DNA of 64,000 bases from Sphagnum compactum (lineage: Eukaryota; Bryophyta; Sphagnopsida; Sphagnales): positions 1,054,001 through 1,118,000 of the forward strand of contig OZ234494.1 of NCBI GenBank assembly GCA_965153455.1. Direction: 5' to 3'. The position numbers and the translations under genes are program-made. The notes under the pieces are model-generated. The model was not told the DNA's origin. It made no database searches and saw only the letters and a list, made by a program, of their open reading frames with translations. Position 1 is the stretch's first letter. Each line of letters begins with the position of its first letter. Positions 1-11,054 of this stretch are shown piece after piece.

Positions 1-265
1 TCAGGGATTGAAATCTGCTGCAAATCTACTACAGGGAGCTTGAGATCAAGGTTCTTGTGAAGAAAAGACCAGTGCAGTGGAGGATTGAAATCTGCTGCAA
101 ATCTATTACAGGGCGTAAGAAGTTTTTTTTTTTTTCTGAGGCAGAAATCTCCTTGCAATGGAGGATTGAAATCTGCTGCAAATCTACTTACCACAGGGAG
201 CTTATGAAGGTCCTTGTGAAGAAGAAACCCTTGCAATGGAGGATAGAGACTTTATGGGTTAGTCT
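1..265. repeat. Tandem repeat of about 80 bp at the window edge
   Basis: Three close copies and one degenerate copy of a unit around GGATTGAAATCTGCTGCAAA occur at about 5, 80, 162 and 238. The array probably continues beyond the window start. Short open frames run through it, but the unit length is not a clean multiple of three and the frames differ between copies, so I treat it as non-coding. Confidence 0.7.
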
Positions 266-2435
266 GCTGCAAAACCCTTTTTGTAGCTTAGAAATTACAT
301 GCATAGATGCTGCTGCTTCTTCTTCTTAGCAATGATATCTATGTTTACTATACTCATAGCCAAGCACTGCCAAGTAACATAGTTTTGCCATTTGAGAAAT
401 TGGATCAGATCCTTGGACACAGTTCAAAGTGTGATTACCAGTTTAAAATGTATAATGGTGTCAACTAACATGATTGACCTGTTGAGAGAGAACGTCTGTA
501 GCTGCTTGATGGTGTTGCTGTTTCCTGCATCTGCAATCTATATAAGCTTCAGCTCTTTGCATCATCAGCTCTTTTGCATAACAGCAAAATCACTCTAACA
601 ACAGAAATTTAGGACATTCAGGGTCACAGTTACAAGATTTCCTTGGCACCCAGTACTCACTGTCACCAACCAAGTGACATATAACTTACAATTGCTATTC
701 CCCTACAATTGTGACAGGCTATCTGCAGTCTCTCTCTTCCCACAGATTTCCTTATGGCAACCATTACCATCATCATCTACTGATTGACATACAAAACTTG
801 TTTCTGTGTCAACCGATCATGCGTCATCTACCGTCGAGTATGCCAAGAACTTTTTTTGAGTTCTTTTTTCCATGGGAACAAATCCACCATAGAAAATAGT
901 ATGGCAAACATAAGCAAAACCTCACCTTCAACCAAAAGAAACAAATGTACAACAACGATATCTATGAGATATAGATATCTACAATAAAAATACTCCACAA
1001 TAACACCTTGAAGATAACTGTTGAGTGAGATCCAGCAAAACCAAGGATTAAATGCAGTCATACACATTATGATTACTGCTCATAAAGTATCATACCATCA
1101 CCTTCATCATGAATAGCAGTATGAGTAGCTGCCGCCATTAGTTCTTCCCCCACTGACTTAGTCAGCTCTGGAAGAGTGGGTGTACATAAAGAGCATTATA
1201 ATCTGCACAAAATTTCCAGCAAATAGTGAAACAAAAATCTGTGTGCTGAGTTCCTGTTGCATTTCTAGAAGCAACATGTTGGCTACCACACAAGAGACAT
1301 GACAAATAATTATCAAAACAGTCAATTCTCATTTTAAACTGCATAGCACCAGCCTATATTGAAAACACTCAGCAAACAACTTTGCTCTGAACACATAAGA
1401 CTGTTCAACAGGAGTGACAAAGAAAGCATTAAACAGTGAAGAAAAACACAAAAGACCAAAAGAACCTTCAGTAGGCACTCTCTCTTACTCAACTCTCCCT
1501 CACTCACCATCAACAGGTAGTTTCAATATGTGGAACCAGAAGAACTACTGAGCAGTCCATATCAATAACACAATAATTCCAATCCTACAGGACTTGATCA
1601 CAATATAATTCACTCATAAATGATGTACAGAGGTTAGCTGTAGCATATGCCTGCCACAAGCAGGTTCCCACTACACACAACATAGAAAGATCATCACATC
1701 AAATCATTTGATTGAACCTTAGTAAGGACTACATACAACCAGTCAAACTCCAGAATCCTGGAAGTGAAGCAGAATGCAAAAAGATATAACTGGAAAAGAG
1801 TGCATCCACATATTTTTCCTTTCCAGTCATCCCTTACAACTAAGTAAATTGCAGTGATACAGTAAAGTCTGTAATTAAACAATTTTCTTTCTGGTGCAAA
1901 ATTGCACACTTGGATGGAATTTGTCCCTTAGCAGACACAAAGGAAAACAAACAATAAGAAGCCTTACTATCCTAACAGGCCAGCACATGCTGAAATTCCT
2001 GAATTTCATGGTGTTAAACAAAAAGACTGCCAGTCTTATTTTGTTTTCACATGACAATTGTCTCCATTCTGAGAAAACTGTCTCCCTTCTGAGAAGAGAG
2101 AGTGATTAGATGTCCACTCCAGAAAAATAGAAAGTGTTGAATACTGCAAACGATCCCCAAGACCCCTCAGGTTCACAGGTCCCTGATAACAGACCTTGCA
2201 GGACCGAAAAAAAGCAAGCTTCACCTTCATCACCCAGCATTGTTCAACAAGAGCAATGGCCCCTCTTGACAGAAAATGGTCTTTCCTCCTAGCTACCCTA
2301 CCAACTACGTTGGATCATAAAGAAGCTCCGACCTACATAAAGATGCATAACAGTATATATTACACGAGGGGCAAAAACGATAAGAGTAAGTAACAACCCC
2401 ACATTCAATACAATCTTCAGTATGGGAGCAGGACA
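266..2435. other. Stretch downstream of the histidine kinase gene
   Basis: This 2.2-kb stretch follows the kinase stop codon on the minus strand. It presumably holds the kinase 3' UTR. I see no long open frame and no recognisable domain. One short splice-bounded block at 1096-1167 (minus) looks exon-like and is listed separately. The rest is A/T-rich sequence with no feature that I can name. Confidence 0.4.
1096..1167 (-). other. Possible orphan coding exon (weak)
   Basis: On the minus strand a 72-nt block sits between a plausible acceptor (TTCCAG, ending at 1168) and a plausible donor (GTATGA, from 1095). It can be read as a peptide containing LTKSVGEELMAAATHTA. It could be an exon of a gene that continues to the left of the window, an alternative 3' exon of the histidine kinase, or chance. 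I do not recognise the peptide. Confidence 0.2.
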
Positions 2436-5400
2436 TCATCGTAGTTTTGAACATGAGCTCTCAACTCCATAGCGCACCAGAAGTTGTACAAGTTTATCTC
2501 TTGACAAAGGCTGCACGCCACACAGTAAGATAATTAGTAGACCAACTTCTGATGCACAATGCAGAAAAATAACTGAGAACGTATATGAAAACTTTCTTTG
2601 GTGATTACATAAACACCATATTGAACAGCACACAGGTATATCAACCTTATTTCATTATGTAAATGATGGATCATTGTATCATACCTTAGTCTGGAAGTCA
2701 TCAACTCCAGCTTCAAAGAAGAGCTCTCGATCTGACTGCAAGGCATTGCCTGTGAGAGCAATAATAGGAGTCTTCACTCCCATCAACCGCAGCTGCCTTG
2801 TTGCCTTCAACATGAAAACAGCAACATATTGTCTTCACAAGAACACAGTAAACTGATGACACAAACCCAACCAAAGCAAAAACTTGGGATCCATCATTCA
2901 CATACATACGGAAGACATAATCTGCACATCAACGTAGCCTCAAGAGAGAATGCAATATCAAAGTGCAACCATTATTTGTAACAATAGATACCTCGTGACC
3001 ATCCATCACAGGCATCTCCTTATCCATTAGGATGAGATCATACGTTCTTCCTTGCTTGTAGTAATCTACTGCTATTTGTCCATTCTCGGCTTCATCACAC
3101 TGCAAATTGAGATTCTGTAGAACTTTCCGCAATATTATCTGCAGAAAGAGACAGCATAATAGTGTGAAATCAACCAACATAACACTGGACATTATTCATC
3201 TCAGAAGCATTATGACCACCAGCAAACAAAACAGAATTGCCTCACAATTGAATTGCAGTGAATTTGCACCTCTTGCAGCAGACCCACTCAAAAGAAAAGC
3301 ATGGGCAACAGCCAGTATGTGAGCCAACTCTCTACAATCACCAATCAGTAAACTGAAGACAGGGAGGAAGAACAAGGATAACAAGTTTGTACTCACTCTA
3401 TTGATGCGGGTATCTTCTACTAGTAACACTTTTCTCTGGAAGCTTCCACCATCTAACTTTGCAATGTCAGTAACCTTTTGAGTGATTCCGTTGTTCCCAG
3501 CTCTTGGTTCTTCTCTTCCAGTATTCAACATCCCATTTGCTGTTGTGTCATGAGTAACACCTGAGCTAGGCAAAGAATTTGAAAGCTCCACCTTTTCCAA
3601 TAGTGCCAGGTTTGAGTCAGAAAAGGACTGGGAAGGCTTGCGATTTATGCTTGGATCACAGTGCATGAGAGGGAAAGGTATGGAGAAGAAAAAAGTGCTG
3701 CCTTTGCCCTCTGCAGATTCAACACCAATAGTTCCACCAGCTCCCTCAACATATCGCTTGGCCATGCTGAGTCCTAATCCTGACACACCTGATTTTTGGA
3801 CCCACCCTGAGGTCACAAATGAATATGGCTCGAAGAGTTTCATTTGATCATCAGCAGAGATCCCTGAAAGAAAGTTGTGCAAAGGTTAGAAAGCAAATGA
3901 AGAGATACCAAGAGGACATAAAATAAGAGACAATCACCTTTCACTCTCCCAATTCCACTGATCATAGCCAACTACAAGCAAAGACAGTCACTTTCCACAC
4001 ATTCACTAAAGCTAACTAGTTAAATGGTCAGCTACAAGATAATCTAATTCAGATATGGAAGAGAGACTACAAAATATTTGCTGGCTTCTCATACTGATTC
4101 TAAGATTCTCAACATCTTCACAAAAGGGACAGTCTTTCACCCAGTTCCTCACTCAGACCCTACTTTAAACTCTATGCCCAGGCAGCAGCCTCTCAGTGGA
4201 TATAGAACAGGACTGAACTTACCAATCCCATCGTCTTTCACAGAAAACCGTATCCTTGCAACCTTGCCATCTGTAAATATCCTCTGTTGTGCAGTCTTTG
4301 CCAAGATGGAACTACCCGTGGCTCCCAAAAAGGAGTCCTCAGCAGGGTCAGCTGGTGCAGGATATGATGGGGGAAGAGAACTTTTACATAACGTATCCAG
4401 CTCCATACTTTCAGTAACTTCCTCACACTGCAGGTCCAAATCTAGCTTGCCTCCTGCTGGTGTGAACTTTATAGCATTGCTCAGAAAATTGCCTGCACAA
4501 TATTTAGAGAACTGTCAGATGAAGTTAGGTTATAAGTTGACATGGTGACAAAATGGTCATCCATTGACTCCAGCACTGCGGCAAGAGAAATCACCACACT
4601 CCATATATTGACAGGTGAACCAGATGGTGTTAGATAGACTGGTCACCTAATGTCTGCACAATGCGTTGCTTGTCTCCGACCACATGATGTGATGCAAGAA
4701 GCTTGCTTGTCATGTCATCAATATTCATGTTGAAAGCAATCTGCTTTTGCTCCAGTAAATCCTTCAAACCCCAGGACAAGAACCTCACAACCGTAAGGAT
4801 ATCAAACTCTTCCCTATGCAGCTCCATTTGCCCAGACTCCCATTGCCCTGCCACAGTTTTAAGCACAATACAGTTTAGGGTTATGGCTTCCCACGAAGAG
4901 AACTCCACAAAACAAAACATGGCTAGACAATACCAGCACACCCATCAGCAGTATTTACATCTCAATTACAGTCTGTGAACACCAAACTAGTGCAAACAAA
5001 AACACAATGATTTCAAGGAGAAAAGGGAAAGGAGGGTGTTTAAGTTGATACCCATGTCTGTAACATTATCAAGCACACTGGTCATGGTCTCAGCACAATC
5101 AAGCATCATCTGAACCAAGTCCATTTTGTCTGCAAGTCCCAGTGCACCAACTCCATCCCCAGTAGCCCGCATGTGGCCTAATCCCAAGACAATCGCATTG
5201 AAAGGAACTGCCAGGATCAAACAAAAAACATGAGAAACCATGAGATTTATCATTGTGATCTTCACAAAGCCCATTCCTTCCACAAATAAGGAACAAAAAC
5301 ACTAGCACTCACAAGCGAAAAAAGAAACAACAGATGTGTTACAAACACTGTATAAAAAAGTACATAGATGTCACCACCTCTGATGTTATGGAAAACGTAA

Positions 5401-6314
5401 GCCATGAACTGTTGTTTGGCCTGATGTGTCTGAAGCACCTGCTCATCAGCTTGCTCCACTCTGTTGCGACTTTCTTCTCCGACATCTGCACAATGGGAAC
5501 AAAAACTGGCTACCACGTTGTCCGAGCGCCTCCAAAGAACACCAGCATCAGACATCCACATTCCTGTCACAATGGCAAGTCCTGCACTTACCAGCCCTAG
5601 TAGAGGGGAAGAAGCCATTGCAAGGAGCTTGGCATGGGAGAAGCCACCACCAATTGAAGATCTTGTTCGTGTTGTAGTAGTAGCAGTATTCAACATTGGA
5701 ACCGATGATGTGAGAAAACAGATGCAAAGATAGACTGTCAACAGTGCAATGGCAATGGTGAGCACAGTGTGTGCCGCTTGAAAAAGCAGGACAGATTTGG
5801 AACGCCTCTCTGCCTCCATGTCAAAATCATTTTCTTGTGTAGTACTCATGGACACACTCTTGGAGGAGGAAGCTGTAGTCCCCATCTTATTATGGCCTTC
5901 AACATCCCAGTACTCTCCGATGCACATCTTGCGTGCTGCAGCATGCCCTTTTCCAACAGGCAGACTGGAAGTGCGCCTGTTGCACAACGAAGAGTAGGTC
6001 TTGTAAACAAATCTGTCAACCTGTCCAGTCCTTATGGAAGGCGCAACATCATCTTCGCCAAGCTTCTTCTTCTGCCAAGGTTCTGCAGCAGATCCAGCGG
6101 CCAATGCCTCAGAAGCAGCAGCAAAGGCATCATCATCCCGTATGCAATCTTTCTGCTCGCGGGCTAACAACCCTAACTGCTGCATCGACATCGCTCTCGC
6201 CTCGCTCACTGTGCGATTCAGACTCTTCGCGAAAGGACAGAAATCGTGTTCCAACACTGGACTGTTGTTGTGCCTCGTAAGCGTGTACAATCCCTCACCT
6301 TCCTTCCTTGACAT
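2436..6314 (-). CDS. Hybrid histidine kinase with two membrane segments and a C-terminal receiver domain
   Basis: Eight exons join in frame: 6314-5378, 5207-5052, 4847-4647, 4492-4223, 3863-3397, 3138-2992, 2804-2685 and 2510-2436, giving 790 residues. The N-terminal 170 residues are polar and unrecognised. Hydrophobic segments at about 175-202 and 230-254 should be membrane helices. The phospho-acceptor region reads FMAYVFHNIRVPFN with His309. It is followed by the N-box (NFLSNAIKFTP), G1 (DDGIG), F-box (LFEPYSF) and G2 (SGLGLSMAKR) of the ATPase domain. The receiver starts at VLLVED, with phospho-acceptor Asp716 (LILMDKEMPVMDG) and conserved Lys766 (TKPLS). By family knowledge it autophosphorylates and passes phosphate from His to its own Asp, then to phosphotransfer proteins. 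No CHASE, GAF, PAS or ethylene-binding domain is visible, so the signal is unknown. The H-box differs from the SHEIRTP type of cytokinin receptors. The start is the first ATG of a long open frame. Confidence 0.9.
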
Positions 6315-7640
6315 TTTGGAGCTTTTTGCTGTTCCAGCACTAGCGACGCCGCGGCACTCTCCCCCCTGCTTCTGGTGCTGCTGCCGCTGCCGATGCTGGT
6401 ACTTCTCCTGCTGCTACTTCTTCATTGCCGCCTTCATCGCTTTCTCTTACTGTAACTTCCATGCACAGAACCCGCTCCTGACGGCGACACCTTAACGATG
6501 TTCCCGAACTGCTCCGTTCCACTCTCATCACATCCACAGTCGCATTTCCCCCATGAAACAAAAAACAGCGAGTCCTTCTTCCGGCATCAGACTCCAACCG
6601 ATTCCTGTCCACCACGGACTGAAGAAAACTCTCCTCCTCCTCTTCTTCTTGTTGCGGCGCTAACACCAAGAACAACGGCACCGGAAACGCTTTTCTCCAC
6701 TTCTTGTCTGATTTTCCTCTTCCAATGTGGAATCACCACCGCCAGCAGCAGCAGCAGCCTGAACATGGCTACAACTCCTTCTCCTCCTCCGTGCCATTTC
6801 TTCTTTCCTCTCGCTTCAATCTTCTATTTACCAATTCTCCATTTTCAGATAGGAAAAAAATCTTGAAAACAAAGTCCTGCAAGAATATTGCTGCAAACCT
6901 GCCGGACTTGAAGAAAACCCGCCAGAGCTTCGCGCCACCAAAAAAATCGCCCTCAAGAATAGCCAGGCCGCAAAACCTGAAGAAGCACCTGGGGAAGAAG
7001 GAAGGGCGGAGGCGTCGGGGACAAAAACAAGAAAGCCAGCCACCAGCAAAGACTCGTCACTATTACGGGTTTGCAAAAACCAGCACAACGGGCATCGATC
7101 TGCCCAGACAGACAGACAGACAGAGAAAGAATGCTCCCGCGCGCTTCTTCCCCAAACAAAACAAAACAAAAATCCAAAAAAAAAATAAATAAATAAATAA
7201 ATAAATCTGGAAAAAAAAGGTAAAAATCGCCTTTCTCTATTACTCAACTGACGACCACCACTTAGAGATGTCGTCTGCCATCGCTGCAATCAATGGAAGC
7301 AGCAGCGACGACGACGACGACGAGGAAGCTCTGCTTGCACGCACAATTGAGAGACCAAGAGCGGTGAGGTCTTGCGGAAGCATGGCGAGCTCAGTGTGAA
7401 CAGGACCCAGATCGTAGCTAGTTAGGTACCTACTTGTGAATTTCGTACGTAGCTTGTGTTGCTGGCAGCTCTAGGCGTTAACCTAAGCAAGTAGTGTGAA
7501 TAGAACCTAGGTAGCTTATGGCTATGGAGACAGGTACCTACGTGGAAATTTCGTAGGTAGCTTGTGTTGCTGGCAGGCCTAGGTATTACCTAGTTGCTTC
7601 CCTCCATCGGTCACGACACGTGGTGGTCATCGTCCCAGCC
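6315..7640. promoter_or_regulatory. 5' leader and promoter side of the histidine kinase gene
   Basis: Upstream of the kinase ATG (to the right on this map) is a low-complexity region rich in CTT/GAA, GCAGCA and GACGAC runs, typical of a plant 5' UTR or promoter. A (TAAA)n microsatellite lies near 7181-7206. Minus-strand frames at 6340-6681 and 6828-7289 show low-complexity peptides and no domain. They may be leader sequence or upstream ORFs. No TATA box can be assigned with confidence. Confidence 0.4.
7423..7605. repeat. Tandem duplication of about 110 bp upstream of the kinase gene
   Basis: Two diverged copies begin near 7423 and 7532. Both contain GGTACCTAC, AATTTCGTA, then GTAGCTTGTGTTGCTGGCAG and a TAGG..TTACCTA tail. 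Several short CCTAGGTA-like palindromes lie inside. The duplication lies about 1.1 kb upstream of the kinase start, so it could carry regulatory sites, but nothing shows that directly. Confidence 0.7.
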
Positions 7641-7789
7641 TATTAAGTTCAAGTTTTTTTAGTATTAGTAAATTAGCAGCCCTAAAATAAGTTTGTATTT
7701 TTCTGTTTGTTGCTTTGGGAATTGGCCCACTTGTTGCTTTCGCTTTGGCCACCAAAGAAGGAACAAAATGCACAAGTAATAATAATGTG

Positions 7790-8160
7790 CTAGAACCCTA
7801 CCATTATACACATTCAACATTTGTTTGTTGTTGGCCTTGCCTACCAAGGCAAAGGATATAGTGTTTAGATTCATTCTAGAGTCACATAGTAGCTTAAGGG
7901 GTTTTGGCCCCTAGGTAAGTAGGTCTACTTTTATATGAGGATTTTTGAAATATGATATTTTGGCTGGTGTTGAAACTTGAGACTAGTTATTATAGAGTTA
8001 TACAAATCTCTTGGAAGGTTTTGGTTTCTTTTAGAGGATTTTTTGAAGATTCTATTTTTGCATGGTGAAATATATTTGAGTTTCCATAATTCTTCTTCTT
8101 TTGCTTTCAGATACTTTTTAATGTAAATGGCAACGCCACAATGTGACACACCCCTTGTTT
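7790..8160 (+). repeat. Dispersed repeat, copy 1 (inverted partner at 56.8-57.1 kb)
   Basis: About 330 bp match the reverse complement of 56830-57135, with shared blocks such as TTGGCCTTGCCTACCAA, GTGTTTAGATTCATT, TTTTGGTTTCTTTTAGAGGA and TTTTTAATGTAAATGGCAA. The copies differ by many substitutions and small indels, so they are old. No coding frame is conserved. It may be a solo LTR or a non-autonomous transposon. The ends are not exact enough to name target-site duplications. Confidence 0.75.
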
Positions 8161-8168
8161 ACTCAAGA

Positions 8169-9516
8169 CTAGTTTGAACCCCGTGCCTAATGCACAGGTG
8201 TGTGTGTGTATTTGACGGTACATATTACAAACCCTAAACCCTTTCCTCTACACCTCTCCCATATGAGGAACATCTCCATCCATAACTCAGGCTTTTTCCT
8301 TGCCCAATCTGACATGTTGTCAAACATAAATTTGATGCATGTACACACTTGCCTCTCAACAATCAAGTAGATGTGAAAAAATCCAAATGCAAGATGTGAC
8401 CATAGAAATGTACATATTGAATTTTGTGGCATTTGTGAAGGAGATTGCTGCTGCAGCAGCAGGATGGGGAGTCACATAATACCTTCAGCTGGACTGGATG
8501 GATGCCGAGACGGATGGATGGAAAAAGCTTGTTTGAACCCCGTGCCTAATGCACAGGTGTGTTATTTCAACAATGTTTGGTTCATGTTTTAGTTTTTTTT
8601 TAAAAACTTTTATTTATTTTTTAAAATTTTTTTATGTGTTTTTTGTTTTTATTATTATTTTGTATAATAAAAATAAAGTGTTTCTTTTTCACTTTTGTAT
8701 TGTTGTTTATTTGGATGCAAGTTTGAAGTTTGGAGAAAGAAGACACACCTCATTCTTTTTCAAGTAGGGTTTTTCTTCATTATTATAAGTTTTATTTTTT
8801 GTTATTTTCTACTCTTTATTTGATTTCTTCTTTTTTGTAATTTTTTTCTTTTAAAATGATTTTACTGTATTTCCCTTTCCTTGTTTCATTTGTTTCCATT
8901 CCTTTTTTATAGTTTTTGTGTTTTTACTTTTTTTTGTTTATGTTTGTTTCATGTTTTAATTTTTTCTATTCTTATTTTGTCTATCTTCATTTTTTTCTAT
9001 TTTTATGCGTTTATTTATTTATTTAGTTTCTATTTTCTTTTCCAAAAAAATTCTAGTTTTTTAATATGTTTTATAATAAAATAATTAAAAAAAACTTTTT
9101 TATTTTTGTTTGATTAGATGCAGGTTTGAAGTTTGGAAAAAGAAGACAAACCTCATTTTTTTTTCTTTCAAGTATGGGTTTTTTTCTCTTTCTTTTGCTC
9201 TCTGTTTTGTTTCTTATTTTTTGTCATCTATTTTTTAATTTTCTTTTAGGATTATTTTACTGTATTTCCCTTTTTTGTTTCATGTTTAAGTGTTTACAAA
9301 AAGTTTCTAATTGTCAAAGTGTTTTTTTGTTTTTATTTTTTTTCTAGTTTTTTCCCTTTTAAAAATATATATTTGTTCTGTTTGGATGGATGATGGGACG
9401 GATGACGAGATGGATGATGGACGGATGGATGGAAACTTCATTTCATCTTGATGTCTGGATGGAAAGCTTCATTTCATCCCGAAGCTTCACGACCACGACG
9501 TCCTTTACTATATAGA
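8169..9516 (-). mobile_element. Probable non-autonomous Helitron
   Basis: Read on the minus strand, the element starts with TCTATATAGTAAAGG (from 9516) and ends in a GC-rich hairpin (CCTGTGC/GCACGGG around ATTAG) followed by a short spacer and CTAG, with T as the next host base (8168). This fits the Helitron layout: 5' TC, a 3' hairpin, a CTRR end, and insertion before T. The base before the 5' TC is T rather than the usual A. The hairpin sequence occurs a second time at about 8530-8562 inside the element. The interior is T-rich with a roughly 400-bp duplication (8715 and 9121) and GGATGGAT runs. There is no Rep/helicase frame, so any movement would need another element's enzymes. Confidence 0.5.
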
Positions 9517-9529
9517 ATGAGTGAGAAAA

Positions 9530-9935
9530 CAAATTCAGACCCACCAAATCCATTAATCCCATTGGTTGGGGAAAAAAATACCTACACATAACCTTATTTT
9601 GTTGAAAATTGAAAATAATGATCCCTTTTCAGCATTTTCATTGGTCCTCTCATATTCTCACAAACCTACCAAACCTTGTTACACATTTAATTGTTACTAT
9701 GGAAAAGAAATTCAGACCACCAAATCCATTAATCATGTTGGCCTGAAAGGAAAATTTTTAGGCCTACACATACCTCTATTTTGCTAAACATTGAAAATAA
9801 TTGGTCCTTTCCAGCATTTCCATTGGTCCTCTAAAGTTCTCACAAACTTACCCATTTAATTGTTAGTTCACTCAAGATAATTATATAAAAAAAATTCAAA
9901 CCACCAAATCCATTAATTTCATTGGCCATAACATT
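9530..9935. repeat. Tandem repeat of about 178 bp, two full copies and a partial
   Basis: Copies begin near 9533, 9709 and 9895. Each starts with TTCAGACC..ACCAAATCCATTAAT and the full copies continue through a CATTGGTCCTCT block and CTCACAAAC. The third copy is truncated. There is no coding capacity. It directly adjoins the probable Helitron end. Confidence 0.7.
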
Positions 9936-10073
9936 TTTTCTGCACACTAACTAACAGATGAGCCTATTTCACACCCTTTGTATATCAATACATTACTATT
10001 GTAACCCTTTGTCTATATACAGACAGGGTTTTTAAAAAAAAATTTAATCAAGGCTCAAAAAACAAGGAATGGG

Positions 10074-10600
10074 ATGAGAATAATATTACATGCATTTTTT
10101 TCAACCACATTCAACTCCTCTCATCCACGAATTGATATTGTGCTCACCAAAGAAAGCATTCGCACCCTAGTTGATGTTATCATTGTCGACCTAACATCAA
10201 CGAATTTTCTTCCCCAATGTTACGCAACTCAAAGATTTGTTCCCTCCGACGTGGCTCAACTCAAGGAAAAGAACTATCGCAACCAACACCCCACTGATCA
10301 ATTCTTCCTTTTAGCAATTGAAGTATTGGTTGTTTACACAAATAGGCCAATGTGTTAATACACAATTGTGCCAATGCCATTTGGAACTTCAAAGGCTCTC
10401 ATCTTTATGTCTTGATCACTTTTCTTTGTCAAAACATTTCAATTACATTGCAAAAGATGTAAGCGTCCTCCATCTTAAGTTGGGTGGTAGCTGTAGGTTT
10501 AACTATTTCCCGACTTTCACCCCTTCAGGACACACCTCCCATCACCATAATCGACCTATGCATGTTATTGGTTTTTGACATGGAAAAATGTGGTCGACCT
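10074..10600 (+). pseudogene. Decayed transposon-type protein fragment
   Basis: A 94-codon open frame (10074-10358) holds RIDIVLTKESIRTLVDV and HPTDQFFLLAIEV. Coding similarity then appears to continue in another frame, with peptides such as NCANAIWNFKG and LITFLCQNISITLQK, to about 10580. The change of frame and an early stop mark it as broken. The sequence style reminds me of high-copy hypothetical proteins associated with plant transposons, but I cannot name the superfamily from sequence alone. Confidence 0.4.
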
Positions 10601-11054
10601 ATTATAGGCAATTGGACATGGAGAGATTTTGACATCTACTTTAAGCTAATTTAACAATCTGAAACTTCCTTTTTTTTCCTTTTTCTTACTCCTTTGTACA
10701 TTTTCCAAATCTACAATGCTCATGTAAAGACCTACCAAAACTTGTGTAAAGCCAAAAGATATGTTAAAAAAAATTAAAGATACCTCAAGAAGAAGACCTA
10801 ATGATGATAAACCTTGTCAAAATAAATAAAAGAAAAATAAATACCTATCTGAATAGGGAATGGGAGGTAAAAAAGAGAGGACTAATGTGCAAAGAACCAA
10901 CAACACAAAAGCAAAAAAACACACAAAATAGGTCACAAAAGAGCAAACTAGGTCCTAAACAAGCAATTAGGTAGGTCAATCTTAAATTGGGGGTAAGAGT
11001 GGGAGGGGGGGCTAGGCGAAAGGTGGTGGTGTGGTTTTGTGCGGGACGACGACG

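Noticed and set aside
6340-7289. Minus-strand frames upstream of the kinase as an extra N-terminal exon or gene
   Set aside because: Low-complexity peptides with no domain, and a stop separates them from the kinase ATG; more likely leader or promoter sequence.
11031-11054. Start of the SET gene at the upstream GTG
   Set aside because: GTG initiation is not expected in a plant nuclear gene; ATG 11055 follows 24 bases later in frame.
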